Source: Paratinospora sagittata
Taxonomy: Eukaryota > Streptophyta > Magnoliopsida > Ranunculales > Menispermaceae
Length of the DNA: 64,000 nucleotides
NCBI GenBank assembly: GCA_035771175.1
Contig: CM069593.1
Coordinates: forward strand, 18,753,956 to 18,817,955
Direction of reading: 5' to 3'
Shown here: piece after piece, positions 47,640 through 61,003 of the stretch
Layout: the number at the start of each line of letters is the position of its first letter
Numbering within the stretch: the first letter of the stretch is position 1
Translations under genes and position numbers: made by a program
Notes under the pieces: generated by a model
The model's database searches: none
Seen by the model: the letters and a program-made list of their open reading frames with translations, nothing else
What the model was told of the DNA's origin: nothing

Positions 47640-49184
47640 CGTGACTGTTAACTCCCCGTTATTTTTCCGTATAATATGTTCTTTACTCTTAATTGTGTTG
47701 GCGACATTTCCAAGGGCGTGTTCATTTGGATGAACTGTGGGGCCCTTTATATTTTTCCGTTTTCTTCCGAAATGACTAACGGTGCGGTTAGTCTCGGCGT
47801 TAAATTGGTGGTCCTGCAGCAAGATGTACAATTATGCTCGCTTTTTTTTTTTTTTTTCCCGGTGATTAATGAAACAGAGGACGACGCAAGCTGTCGTTTT
47901 TTCCGTCTCGAGCCTTAGCAGCCGATGTTCATTCTATCTTCACCTTACTTTGGATGAATTTCTAGATATATTTCACGCTCGGAGTTGAACTACTGATTTT
48001 TTTTTCCTTAAAATTTATACTTTAGTACCACACTTATCAGAATTGTGTCTATTTGAATACGAAATTTTAATAAATTGTGCATAGAGATGAACACCACCTT
48101 TTTCTTATTCTTCTTGATTGGATCTCGAAGTAGGATAGGGGAATGTTGCTGTTAGCCCACACTTTCACTTTTGTTTCGAAATAGCTTTATATTTTAGTGT
48201 AAACTTGTCAAGATTTAATAAATATGATTTGATCATTAGTATTTTACAAAGAAATAAGAAATTTTCAGAACCCGGTTATATTTTACAGAATTTTATATTT
48301 ATTATTCTAGAGTCAATAGAGTAAAATAAATGAAAAATAAAAGAAATTAAAATTATATATAAAAAAAAGTGATAGCGTTATCAGATAATGTACAAAACCT
48401 CACATCGACGTATCACCTCTCTATTACTAAAAAAAATAATCTAATAATAACTTTGTTTAGGGATTTGTGACAGAAAGGTATAAATTAACTAGTTGCCCCT
48501 ATAGTTATTGGGTGACTTATCAAGAGATTCGTTCTTAAGCTAATTGAAATCTCTTAGGCATGTTTTGTCAAATACTTTTATTGTGTGTTTTTTAAATTAT
48601 TATTATATATATATATTTTTTAATATACATATATATATTTAAAATTAAGTATTCCAAAGACCAGCATCTAAAATTTATATGAGTAAATAAGAGCGAGTAT
48701 CTTAGGCACGTATTGTTAAACACTTTTATCATATATTTTTTAAATTGCTATTATAATATATGCATTACATGTTTTTTAAATAAATAATAAAAAGTGAGCC
48801 AACCTATTAATCAATCATTATCTACAAACTATCGTACAAGTGGTACGGTAAGCAATAAAACAATATACAATTAGTAAATTCGGATTGGTTAGAAAGAAAA
48901 AAAAATGAAAAAGAGAAAAGAACCTATTCTGGGCTCGAATTGTCATGCAAGTAGGCACGTGCTGAAAATAGGAATTAGGGTTAGAGTTGGGGCTATGGTT
49001 GTCAGTTAAGTTATTCTAGAAGTCAGAGACAGTTAAGTCGTAAAGTGTGGTGCGGATTAGAACGAATAATGATAACGGGACTGGCTTGTTTGGTAAAGCA
49101 AATGCAACGGTTATTTACCTAATTATATTGCAGAAGCTGTTTTTTATCACGTTTTGACATTCGAGTTATTTAAAAAGGATAATA
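47640..49184. other. ROS1 upstream and intergenic DNA with a local duplication
   Basis: The proximal 300 bases belong to the ROS1 promoter. A roughly 50-base block starting cttaggcatgttttgtcaaa at 48553 is repeated at 48701 (cttaggcacgtattgttaaa), a 148-base direct duplication in AT-rich DNA. No gene was seen. Confidence 0.45.
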
Positions 49185-49385
49185 TTACATAAACATATTT
49201 TTTAATATATATTTTTAATATTATAAATAAAAATGGTTGGATCGCCTTAAATTATGTGACAGTACCTTATATTAGACGTTGATTACGTAATATGAGACAT
49301 TGTTATGTAATTCAAGGCGATTAAATCATTTTTACCTATAATATAAAAAAATATCTACTAATTATTTTTTATTTAAAAAATAAGT
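49185..49385. mobile_element. foldback MITE
   Basis: The inner arms, 49229-49261 (aaaaatggttggatcgcctt and on) and 49301-49333 (ending aaggcgattaaatcattttt), are inverted repeats with few mismatches. AT-rich outer arms extend the pairing to about 49190 and 49370. The loop is about 40 bases. Confidence 0.7.
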
Positions 49386-50208
49386 GTGATTTCAAAAGGC
49401 TGCCCTTTATTAGTTTTTTAAAATAACTTTTATTGTTAGAATTAATCAACTAAAAATATTTTTATTATTACCTATTTTTAAAACCCAAAGTACTTTTAAG
49501 AAATAGTTGTCAAACGAATCACTTTTACTATAAGCACTTTTGTAAACATTATAAGCTATAAGCAAAAACTGTTTCAAACAATCTGGGATTGTTTGAATTA
49601 CATTGAATGACGTTGATGGTTGTTTAATGAAAATTCAAATATAATGTGTATGTCGCTTAGAAAAAATACTTAAAAAAATACTTAAAAAATTCAAACAAAC
49701 AAACAAATTAAATAAATTAATATTGTAATTAAAAAAAGTATTTTCTTGGACAACATAACACTAGGATGACATTAAAGACTTCATATAAGTCACTTATCTA
49801 ATATCTAATCTGATTCAATACTATATATAAAAACTGACTACATCACCTTTATTTTTTGCCACATGACACTTAAGAAAAGAGCGTTTTTTTACATAAAAAG
49901 ATTGACTATATATATTTTTGACTATTTTAGGATGAATTTATTGTAATTGACAAGTTAATTAATATAATTTTATACATTAATAAGCATATTGTCGAGTATA
50001 CTTTCATATCTATATTTTTTTTAACATAATGGCTAGATTGATAATTTACACTTTTAAATGTAATTGAAATTTGATTTATGAATTCAATTAGTATGTTTAT
50101 TTATTATTTAAAATCACTAGTTCATAGGTTTACAAACTTGTGTGCATAAAAACACACAAGAATATCATTTATCTTAAATGTAGGTGGTTATATTAGATAT
50201 TATCATGG

Positions 50209-50390
50209 GAGTAAGTAAACCTGACCACCCGACACAACCCCACCAAACCTGAACATTCTGGGTTGGTGTTGAGGCCTAGGTCGGGTTGATTGGGTGGGTT
50301 TTACTAAACCTGACTTAGTCAGGTCGAGTCCTGGGGGTTAGTTAAAAGCCCTACCTGATTAAAGTTTGAGAAAAAAATCCTCGAAACCCT
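50209..50390. mobile_element. short CCCGAC-rich repeat element, copy 1
   Basis: It begins ggagtaagtaaacctgacca and contains gggttggtgttgaggc and ggtcgggttgattgggtggg, with inverted complementarity between its aacctgac and gtcaggt words. The same type of sequence occurs at 50680 and at 7008. The three share the ggtgtaagtaaacccgac-like start. Confidence 0.5.
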
Positions 50391-50679
50391 AACTCTAAAG
50401 TAAACTAAGGACACCTCTCCCTTCTCCATCTTTTCCTTTCTCAAACCAGCTGCCCCCTTCTCCTTTTCAAACCTTAATGTCGTTCCTCCCTTTTTGCATT
50501 TCTTTTTCGATTTTTCCCTAACACAAAGGCGTTGTTGGGTATTTGATGATTTTGCATTGTTGGGTGTTCTTGAGATGATGCATTGAGTTTGTTTGTTTGT
50601 TTTTTTTTTTTCTTTAATTCTCCTTAGGTTTCTAATGAAGAGTGGCCCAGATCATTTTTTTGGCTAGATCTTTAACCTA

Positions 50680-50860
50680 GAGGTGTAAGTAAACCCGGAA
50701 ACCCAACTTGACCCCAATCTCGATCATTCCAAGTCAAGCTAAGCCGGGTTTAGGATAAAGATCGGGTTAGTTGGGTCATATTTTTTTTAACCCGATATGG
50801 TCAGGTCTCGGGTTTCGTTGAAACCTGGTCAGGTGGACCCGACCCAATTAACTTAATAAA
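50680..50860. mobile_element. short CCCGAC-rich repeat element, copy 2
   Basis: It starts agaggtgtaagtaaacccgg and contains aagccgggtttaggataaag, ggtcaggtctcgggttt and ends ggtggacccgacccaatta. Both copies are followed by similar pyrimidine-rich, ctaacccc-type DNA, so a larger unit of about 470 bp may be duplicated. Confidence 0.5.
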
Positions 50861-53520
50861 AAAAAAAATTGCATCACACCTCACCCTCCCCACTTTCTTT
50901 CTTTCGTTTTTTCTTTTTTCTTTTTATGTTTTTTATTCTCATACCCTAACTTAACCGACACACCTCTTGTTCTTCTCTATCAACCCGATTATTTTCTCTC
51001 TGAAACAACCCCTACCCCTTACTGTTTTCTCATCTTTCTGAAATCCCTAACTCCCCATTTTTTGAAACCAAATTTTTTTCTCCTTTTTCTTTTCATTTAC
51101 CCTTTCTTCATCCCTTGTTCTCTATCCATTGAAAGCTTCATTCTGATTATCTATCTTTAAAAAGTAATAATGAAAATTAGTCAATCATGCATTGTTCAGT
51201 TCACTCATTCATAGCAATAAGAGTAAGAATGGAGGTAATGTTTTCTAACTCTCTTTATTCTTATTCTTTGGTTTCTAAGGCATCAATAGCCCATAGAGAT
51301 CAACACCCACAACTCAAAGATATATGTAAAAAAATCTCAAATCAAAGAAAAAATCACGGGCAAAAATAATTCACTATCAATTAACAAGTACCTTAGAGGA
51401 ATTAAACACCTCAAGTACTTTTACACCAGATAGTACACATATTTGAGACTTTGGTAAAGAAAAATAACAAAAAGAGAATACTCAAGAGAAAACTAAAACT
51501 CCAACCGCGTCACCTGCACAAGTTTTAAATTCTACATTATTTCATAAAGCTTTCAAGGACCAAGCTTCACCTTTTTTTAGATCTCACTCACTAGTTGGAA
51601 TGATCAATAAACAATAAAGTACCTCCTATATATAGACTTTTTAGCCACAATTTTAAAAACTATGACCAACAAAGATTCATCATTCTACATTAACATGATT
51701 TTTATTCAAACACAACTAGATCATTAACACTTATCCATATATAAAAAGTCCTAATTACTTTCTAAATGTATATTTCATATTCTAATCCAACCAGAATGAA
51801 AAAAAAAAATGATATGACAATTTAAAAGTAGTTCAATTCTAAGTTTGCCTTTCACAATCTTTCAATATAATTTCTTAACATAAAATTTATTAAACTTCAC
51901 TGAAAAAATTTTAAATAGTTATATATTATATGGTATGGACAGAAGTTTCTACCTCTGTTATTAAAATAGGTGTATGTACATTATATGTAATTTTTATTTT
52001 TTCTTTATCAAGATTAATTTTTTTTATTTTTATGGTATTTAAAATATATTATTTTTTATTTTAAATAAAATATAAAATAAACTTTTAAAAAATAATATTG
52101 AATATCGAAATAAAACCTTATCATCAGTTTCATATTACTTTAAATATATTATTCTGTCTCCCTCTCTTCAACTGAAAAAGTGTAATGGATAAAGTAAAAT
52201 ATTCACTTTATATATAATATAGATATTACGGTTGGTCGGATCTCACCGGACAGAAAGCAACCTTCTAATATTATAAATAATGCTTAGTGTGATTGAAAAA
52301 ATGGTGAAGCACCCGTGTCCACTCGTTTCCTAGTATATGGGAGCGGACGTGACAGGTGTGCTCGCATTTATTGTTTACCGAATTATTCTAATCCGTCTCT
52401 GACCAATTAGATGATAACGGTAACGCCTACGTAAACGGATCGTTATAGCGGAAGTACTCACGCCGTTACTTGCGCGAGTCTTCTAAGTATTGTAGTCCGC
52501 TACAGACGGAATGTTGACCCGTCCGGTTCAGGGCGATTTTGTCGGCAAATGACTCGTGATTTTGACGATAATTACGATTTTTCGATACGGTCTTGTTGCT
52601 TTTGTCCTCATAATAAGAAGAAAAAAAAAAGATAATTGTTAGGTGAAAATTTTCCTTCCACTGTCCTTGTAGGTGGGGTGACCACGTGCAATGATGGCTC
52701 TCTTTAAATAGAATTTATTATTTCTTTTAGTGATTAATTACTCGAATATTGTAATATTAATATATGGTTTAAGTAGATAATAAAATGGTATCAAATAATT
52801 AATATAAGGTTAAACAATCTTTTATATACATGGTACAATATCAAGTCTTAATTGTAGGAGTTGACTAAGGAATAATTTTTTTTCATTAAGGTATTAAGTT
52901 TAAACCTCAGGATATATTTTTGTATTTATTGTGCGAGTGCAGTGGACCAGTGGTATGACCTTTGTCTGGGGTAAAATTTTTGCGTGGTAGCCATGTGTGT
53001 ACTTGTCATTTAGTGGTAGCGAAGATTTTGGCCTTTACTTAGGAGGTGCCCTTGTATCATAGTCAAGTGTTGTATGTTCTTATGCTTTGAGTAAAATTCC
53101 ACTACATTTATGATGCTCACTTCTAGTGTTTTTTTTCAGGTGAATTAATTTTTGTGGTGCTCTTAAGATAACTCAAAAAATGCTATTTGGATTTATAAAA
53201 TAGAGAAAAAGAAAAAGAAAGTAAAGGTATCATCTTAAATGTATATATTTTTAAATCCGAACTTAGGAAAAACAAAAGAACCATTCAATCTTTTGGCATT
53301 GTTTTGAAACTTTATTTAAGCACTTTTGGGATTGAAAAACCAAAAAATTATAGGAATATGAGAGATTGGTTGATTTTTCAAATGTTCATACTACCCCTTA
53401 CTTAGTTTTTAAATTAAAGAAGTTTGAGAATGTAAAAACAACTGAACAAATGATTATATCATGAATTCTCAAAGTGTTTGTATGATTTATAGTTTAGACA
53501 TAAATTATAATATATGAGCC
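50861..53520. other. intergenic DNA with one GC-richer island
   Basis: It is mostly AT-rich. 52240-52600 is markedly richer in CG dinucleotides (gtaacgcctacgtaaacgga, acttgcgcgagtc) than its flanks. It has no ORF and could be a relic promoter or an unmethylated single-copy island. No gene was recognised. Confidence 0.4.
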
Positions 53521-53650
53521 AACGGGGCTCCAATGCGGTTGGTTCACTGGAGAGGGGCATTTAGTGTCAGACATTGACGGTTCTGAGTTCGAGTCACGGT
53601 GGCGCTACGTTGATGGAGATTAATTGAGATTTTTGTGAATAAGCGGGAGT
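53521..53650 (+). mobile_element. possible tRNA-derived SINE
   Basis: caatgcggttggttcactgg (box A-like) is followed about 45 bases later by ctgagttcgagtcacgg (box B-like), the spacing of an internal pol III promoter. It does not fold as a full tRNA. The 3' end is not defined. Confidence 0.4.
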
Positions 53651-54069
53651 GAATTGTAGTTGTTTCCCAATGGAAGCTTCTATTTATACCCCACCGAACC
53701 TCATAATTTACCCACAAAATTGATAATATTATTAAGGACCAAAATACCATTATATAATTTTATTTTCCTCATTTCTCTACTCTCTTTACCCAACCTATCT
53801 TCATCTCTGTCATGCATTTTCTTCCTTATTTCATTATGACTTTGCACCATTGTGCTCCTAAAATACATCTTAAATAGCCTCTAACGTATTTACAAACTTT
53901 ATTTTTGTTATTTGTTAGAGTGGTGAAGGAAAACCCTAATTAAGTTTTTTAAAAACTTATTTAACACTTTTCAACATTGATAAAGAAAGGAAATCAAGTA
54001 GGGGCAATGACACAACAATCTAAGAAGAGTATTTCGTTTTTAATGTTGAAAAATCTATTGTTTTAAAAA

Positions 54070-54237
54070 GGCCTTGGTTTGGTCACACAAGGCCGAATTG
54101 AGAACCTCGGTTCAGTTGCATGTGATTGAATTGTCTTTTATGAATTCGGTCACAAGCAACGATCTATGCTCTTTATGTTTAATTACACGTGACCAAACCA
54201 TTTTCTTTGGGATCAGTCATGTGCTACCAAACCAAGG
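54070..54237. mobile_element. MITE-like element with 15-17 bp inverted ends
   Basis: ccttggtttggtcac at 54071 pairs with gtgctaccaaaccaagg at 54221-54237. A further gtgaccaaacca word lies inside at 54188. The 168-bp size fits a MITE. Confidence 0.45.
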
Positions 54238-54813
54238 ATTCTCAATGAACAATTGTTAAAAATTCATTTTTTGGCGAAGTTTTCTACAAATGTACAACAT
54301 ATAAACTCATATTTTAATTTCTAAAATACTAAATATGATATAAAAAACATGTATTTCTTTATCGAACAAGAGATTTCAAAATTAACTTCAAATTTTCAAA
54401 GATCCAAAGAATTCTTCATGAATGGAAGCAACACCACCTACAAATATAGTGATTTCTTTCGGTTTAAAACTCTTTTAAAGCACAAAAAAAAATAGACGGA
54501 GAAGAAGAAAGTTTTTTGGGAAATCTAGGATTTGGTGTGAGAGTTTTGAAAGTAGATTAGGATGGGAAGAGCAGACGAGTAGAGAGAGTGGTTTATTGGG
54601 GTACATCTAGAAGCTCCCCACAAAAAAAAAAACCTGCAATGGGATAATGCTATTCTAATTTCTAATTGTAGCTCAAGCAAAGTAAGACTAAGCGGAAGGC
54701 CTTTTTTAGAAAGTTCTTACCCAGTGATAGTGGTAGTTTTTCCCCAAAGGAAACAAACATTCTAAAGGAATAATTTGAGGTCACCAGGTTGGATCACTAA
54801 TTAAATAAACAAA

Positions 54814-54840
54814 ATATATATATATATATATATATATATT
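54814..54840. repeat. (AT)n microsatellite
   Basis: An uninterrupted run of about 13 ta dinucleotides in AT-rich intergenic DNA. A (GT)n run at about 55173-55194 and another (TA)n run at about 55872-55892 lie nearby. Confidence 0.95.
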
Positions 54841-57800
54841 CTATTTAGTTACTTTTGTAACTCAATAAATGTAATTGAGTTCAAGGGTCATTTATATTAT
54901 GTCCTTATTCATTGTTTTGTATATTCTAATTTTTCTTCATATATTTACTGTGCATAATTATTCAATATCAATGCATATTATTCTTTTTTCTGTGAATTAT
55001 AGAAGAGAATCTCTAAATTTGTAAAGTAATTAAGTGAATCCTAGGACTTGCATATAATATTTGTCCAAAGGGCAAGTAAGAATAAATATTTCCACTATAT
55101 CTAGATAACAAATTAGAAAGAATTGATTGTCACCACTCTATTTTTGGAATGGCATAGTTAAAAGACGGTTTTTGTGTGTGTGTGTGTGTGTGTGGATATT
55201 CATAGGTCCAACCTTCAGCACACTTTATCCAGAATTAGGTTAGCTTATGAACAAGAAAGGCATGAGAGTGTTAGGTGGATGAATTAAGCAAACTTGCCTT
55301 ATATTTTTCTAGACATCCCATATGTTCACAGCAAAATAGGGGTAAGCATAAGGAGCCCCTCATGTACTTGTTTATGTTAATTGATACTACAACTCTTCTA
55401 TTTTGTTTTATCATCTTCATCATTAACATCTACACCTCTTCTCAACAATTAATTATTTGACATAGGCCAAAATCGGTGGAGTTCACCCGGTCAAGACTCC
55501 CCTCATCTTTTTATGAGGTCAGAGATTCTATTCTCCCCAACTGTATATGAGGTAACGAGTTGATGTGACCCTTTATGAGTTTTGTTGTAATATTATTTAG
55601 ACCTTGAACTAGGTATTATTCCTCATATTATTAGTTGGAACTACACTTATATTGATATAATCATCTTGAATGTCATGTATGTATGCATTTCAAAGCATGT
55701 AAATAACTTTACAAAAAAAAAATAATTATTTGACATATTACACATTGTATTATGTGTTTTAGAACAGTTTTTAAACCTTTTTTATTACCACAATTAGACA
55801 GAAAATTTATTTAATTAAAATAAATACATTTGTTGTTGAGAGTGATCAAAATGGTTGAATGGGATTTAATAAATATATATATATATATATATCCGTCTAC
55901 TACAATCAACTATATTTTTCAAATCACATAAAAAATAACTTAATTCATAAAGCTCTTGTCGGGTCTAAAGAAAAGGGTCAATCGCTTTAGGTCTATTAGA
56001 TGCAATCTTATCTTGTATTGGAAAAGGCTATTTCATTACTACTACTCTGACCTCTGGGTTATATATCTTCTCAAATCACGTGCACTTCAATAATTAAATC
56101 TATATTAAAAGTTTACTCTATTCAAGCGACAATAATTATCATCATCATCATTATTATTGTCATTATAATAACCATCTTAAAATATTACCAAAAAATAAAG
56201 TTGTGAATCTATAAATCAATTGTCAAGTCAAATGTAACCCCTTCCCCCCTTCCCTTTCTTTTATCTTGAGTAGGACCTATGGAAAAGGTTAACTTTTTTG
56301 CTTTTAGTATCCAATTCAAAATTTGTAACATGAGGATTTTGTTGGTTGGAAATGGAAGGATTTGTATTGTATTTGTTTTTGTGCCAAGCTATGAGTTAAC
56401 ATATATCTATATTATATATATAATTGCCCCCTATGGGCTTGATTGGGAAACCCTACTTGGCCAATAATAAAAGAAAGTTAGGTGCTCGAGGCAAACTTTG
56501 TACTGATCCTATACAGGATCCTTTCTTGTTCCTTTTAACATGTTTTAGAAGGTACAAAAAAAAAAAAAAAAAAAAAGTCATTTTTAGTATTAACGACACT
56601 TTAAAAAATCATTTATAAGCAAACAAGAGTGTCTAAAAGGTGTCGAGATGAAGTTGATGTAGTTGGTAAAAAAATGTTTTTGGAATTTATAAATTTTAGG
56701 TTTAACTCTTGTTACTGTTTCAACTTAAGAAGTGAGGGAGGTTAATGGGTCAGGAGTCGGCATTATATATCGAAAATACAATTTAGTGATGTGTTGGTTA
56801 TATAACTAACTATTAACATTTAAAGGTGTTACAAAAAAAAATAACTATAGTTTTTCTTGTATTTTAATTTAATTTCAAACAATCAATTTTCTCATGATCC
56901 TCTATGCTAAAATCCAAATAACATCTCGAAGTGTCATACTATAATAATCATATATATCAATCTGGTTTTGTTTCTTTAGCATTTTTTATTGGTTTGGGAT
57001 AATATAAGTCTTTTAATATTTGCCCTTTCTAATTTGAAAAATGTTAAAATGACATTTTTAGTTGATATTGATAAAAATATTTTCATCGATCCACTATTAT
57101 ATTATATTGAATCATAACTCTACACATTATTCGAAGTAATTGAATAATATAATTAAAGGTAATGTTTTTATATATGTCAACCTAGATTTTTTATTTCTAA
57201 GTTTCTGTTATTTTGGAGATGTCTTCCTTCCCTTTAGACGAAATTACTCCTTCCAGACTCGAACATTGCAGAAATATTTAGATTGATTCTCTCATTAAGA
57301 GTAGAAATGAAGACACGTTCAGATTCGAACATGTCCGATAACTAATAACATTTCCAAAAAGTATAAAAGCTTTAGACACGGAGGACCCTCAATGCATTTA
57401 TATATATATAAAGGCACGTACGCAAGGGAGATTTTAATATTTTAAAATTTAATTTTTTTACAGAGTCAACTCAAATCAACCTCGATCAAAGGACCAAGAT
57501 TATTAAATTCGGAATTCAGGGAACAGATTCTAATTTCTCATTTTTATCAGCACTACATTTTTATAAAGATTATGTATTGACCTCTCTCAACTTCTGTACA
57601 GGAAAAAGCGGGTAGTTTTATTGTTAATTATTGGAGGTCTTCTAAAGGGATGTTGAACCCCCGCGATGTCCTGTTACAGGATTGGCCTACCCTACTTTTA
57701 ATGTTGAAATATTATATAATATATACGCATCCGTAAAATATTTAATAGACACCTTATGTCCTTTCGTAAACTTTTATTATTATTAAAATTATTAAATTTT

Positions 57801-58950
57801 ATTAGAATGGAAGCCATAGGTTCTAATTTCATTAGATGTCAAGGGAATGTATTGGTTGCTTCTTTTAAAATTGACAGCTTTTTGGAATTTAGGGTTACAA
57901 AGAATAACTTTCAAACAGTATTAGATAGAACTTTTATATTACAGTCGTTTAATATATTAAATAGTAATAGAATGACATTGACAGTTGATATTGATATAAA
58001 TATCATTAGCAAATGATTGCTTACAGCATTTGAATAATGTGTTAGAATATGATTCGATGTAATTTAATTATGTAAAAGTCAAAGTGTTTATATGAATGCT
58101 AACTGTCCACATTAATTAATTAGCATTTTTCTTAATATTTTATTTTATTAAAGTTGGTGAATTTTTTTATTTTTTATGAAGCGACAGTGATGTCCACGCT
58201 TTGATAAGATATGTGCTAACTGGGGTGTTCAATAGTGGCTTGGTTTATATTTGAGCTAAATTCCAATTCAATTCAATTAAATTAGGTTAAAAAAGTATTA
58301 GTTCAACCTAAGCTAACGCAATAACTTCACGTTGTTTTGGGTCAAGTTGGTTATTGACTTGCTTAATATATAAATTATAAAATTGCATGGTCTAGTCTAT
58401 GAATTTCAAATATTATTTGATAAAGTTATTTCTAAGTCAAAATATGAATATGAAAATGGTTTATAACATAATTATTTTCATGTTATGTTTATTATAACAT
58501 TTTAAGTAATTTAATTACAATAAGTAACTATAGTGAATTTGATAAACAAAGTATAACTATTGTTTTAATTAGTTTGTGCCCCTTTTTTGTTATTATTATT
58601 AATAAAAGCTTGACCCAATGCAAACCAATTAGATATATAAATTCAACGGTTCTAGTTGGTCAAGTTAGTCAATAGAATGACCACATCTCTGGCGCTAATA
58701 CAAATGTCCACTTGATATGGTGGTCAAGAGCATTTTTGCTCGTGTTTGTAGCAAATATCAAATTCTTGTATGTAGAAAATAAATATCATTTGAAACAAGG
58801 CGTGCAGGAGTATAAGTCCTTTGTTGTAAACATAATCTTAAGTTAAGTTAGCTTGGAAACTCATAAGTTTCACTTACTTTTTTTTTTTATGGATTGAGAT
58901 CAACATTGGGGCTTGGATCTACCATGCATTCGTATTTAGTATTATCCTTG
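54841..58950. other. AT-rich intergenic DNA, no gene seen
   Basis: There are microsatellites and a 22-base poly-A at about 56555. A tRNA-like promoter fragment is possible around 55470-55530. ORFs of 60-86 codons are AT-driven and unrecognisable. Confidence 0.4.
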
Positions 58951-59665
58951 TGTATATTTGTCACACCTCACAAGGATGTGATGGATATAGAGGGATAGGA
59001 AACACAATACAGGGACAATCCGACCGGAAAGGCGATGCCAGAAGCAGTGCCAGTAACAGGAGGACTCTTGAGGGCCTGCCTCCCTATATCCATCACATCA
59101 TTGTGAGGTGTGATAAATATACATAAGGCCTTTTTGTCACACCTGTGTGAATAGTGTGGACAAATGATCCCGGGGGTACTAGACACTGTTGAGTGGGCTG
59201 TGTACTGGGATGAGACAATATTATGGGTCCATAATGGCTAGAGTATGCCCTGCGGGGTACTCATTACCCTGGGTAGGGGCACTGTGTGCAACCCAGGTGT
59301 GACAAATAGGCCTTATGTATATTTGTCACACCTCACAAGGATGTGATGGATATAAAGGGATAGGAAACACAATACAGGGACAATCCGACCGGAAAGGCGA
59401 TGCCAAAAGCGGTGCCACTAACAGGAGGACTCTTGAGGGCCTGCCCCTATATCCATCACATCCTTGTGAGGTGTGATAAATATACATAAGGCCTTTTTGT
59501 CACACCTGTGTGAATAGTGTGAACAAATGATCCCGGGGTACTAGACACTGTTGAGTGGGCTGTGTACTGGGATGAGACAATATTATGGGTCTATAATGGC
59601 TGGAGTATGCCTTGGGGGTACTCGTCACCCTGGATAGGAGGCACTGTATGCAACCCAGGTGTGAC
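58951..59665. repeat. 365-bp tandem duplication with nested inverted repeats
   Basis: Copy 1 (58951-59315) and copy 2 (59316-59665) are about 95% identical by eye. Each copy contains two palindromic modules. The first has 37-bp arms, tatatttgtcacacctcaca through gatgtgatggatata, facing its complement; in copy 2 these are 59318-59354 and 59448-59484 with one mismatch. The second runs from ggcctttttgtcacacctgt to aacccaggtgtgacaaat then aggcc. Thus TGTCACACCT/AGGTGTGACA boundaries occur four times per pair of modules. There is no ORF; it is GC-richer than its surroundings. Confidence 0.9.
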
Positions 59666-61003
59666 AGCATCAGTGCCCAATTTTATAGGTTTCAAGGCCT
59701 AAAGTATGTTACTAACTTTGTGCCTGGGTTGTTGGTCTTGGTTGTACTCTCCGTGTAGCAGTGGGCAAACTTTACATTATGTTACACTTGAAAAAATTGA
59801 TCCATCACATAAAATATAAGTTAAAAATGAGATCTCACCTTTACAATAACCAAAGCTTTTTTTGAGTAAAACTTTATACTCGAGCCCGAGGTGGTTAGAT
59901 TGATGATACTATTAATTATTATTGAGATCTAAGCCGGCCCAACAAAAACTCTTCCACAAGGCATTTAGCATTTAAAACAACCAAAGATTTCTCTTTATTG
60001 ATGTTAGGGCCCTCATTTTTGTACTTCTTTTTGACAAACTTCCATTGTATAAATTAAATTGTTGAGCATCCACTTATTAATCATAGTTTTTAGGTTAAAT
60101 TGTTTTTAATATGATATTAATAGTATTTATTTATAAGAAATTTTGCGTTCAAGTTTCGCTGTTAACATTTGTTCGATTCTTTTATCTATATGTTGGGGTT
60201 GCATATTAAGAGGAGTATTAAAGAAATTTGATACCGGTTCTTCATTTTCCACCTATCAACTATAAGTTTTGAGTGAAATAGTTTTGACAATGAAAAGTAA
60301 CTAACTACGACCTTGTTTGGGAGTGCGTCTGTATTTCTACCCAAAAGCGTTTCTTCCAAACGCAACCGGTAAATGCAAAAGCAGGGGGGAGAGAAGTTCA
60401 ACATTTGAATCACAAACGCGTACGTGCCAAGTAGCACCCAAACTGTGTTTGTCAAAATTATTTACAGCAACACAGCTTCCGCCGCCGCGCTCCTAATCAG
60501 GTCCTATATATGGTTCTAAAGCTAGAGATATTTATAGTCACGCAATGGATGTGATGATTGGTGCACTAATATGGGTACGCAACCACGTTTAATGTGAGAA
60601 AGCACCTCCGTTCCCCTTGGAGAAATTTGTACACTGATGAGACACGCAATGGAGCTGATTGGTGCACCAATTGACCACCTCTCTAGCTTGATGGGTCGGT
60701 GAGACATGTCCTCATGGGGGCTCATATGCTTTTTTATCAAACTGATAAAATCATAATTGCTTATGGAAGAACACCGGCCACCATTGATGACCATAGAGAA
60801 AAACTCGTGTTCTAAGAATGGAATTCAATTCCAAATTCCTCTCAGCTCTTTGGTGGGCCTCACCTCCCACCATATCTGTCTCTTTGCTATCATGTGTTTT
60901 TGTTTTGTTGATGAATTGGGTATTTCTAGCTCCTCTCTCCACCTAGTTGAACAGTCGTATTAAGTACTGAATGGAGAAAGGAGTCTTGAAAACTACTATA
61001 TTT
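59666..61003. other. intergenic DNA, no gene seen
   Basis: A fragment around 60305-60465 starts accttgtttgggagtgcgtc, like a MITE end, without a convincing partner. cacgcaatgga plus tgattggtgcac occurs twice about 105 bases apart (60540 and 60645). No gene was found. Confidence 0.35.

Noticed and set aside
57756..58016. 86-codon plus-strand ORF
   Set aside because: Isolated and AT-driven, with no recognisable family and no flanking gene signals.
58951..59665. Solo LTR or LTR pair (TG...CA ends)
   Set aside because: TGTCACACC/GGTGTGACA borders occur four times per two modules and the inside is palindromic. No polypurine tract, primer site or coding remnant supports an LTR element.
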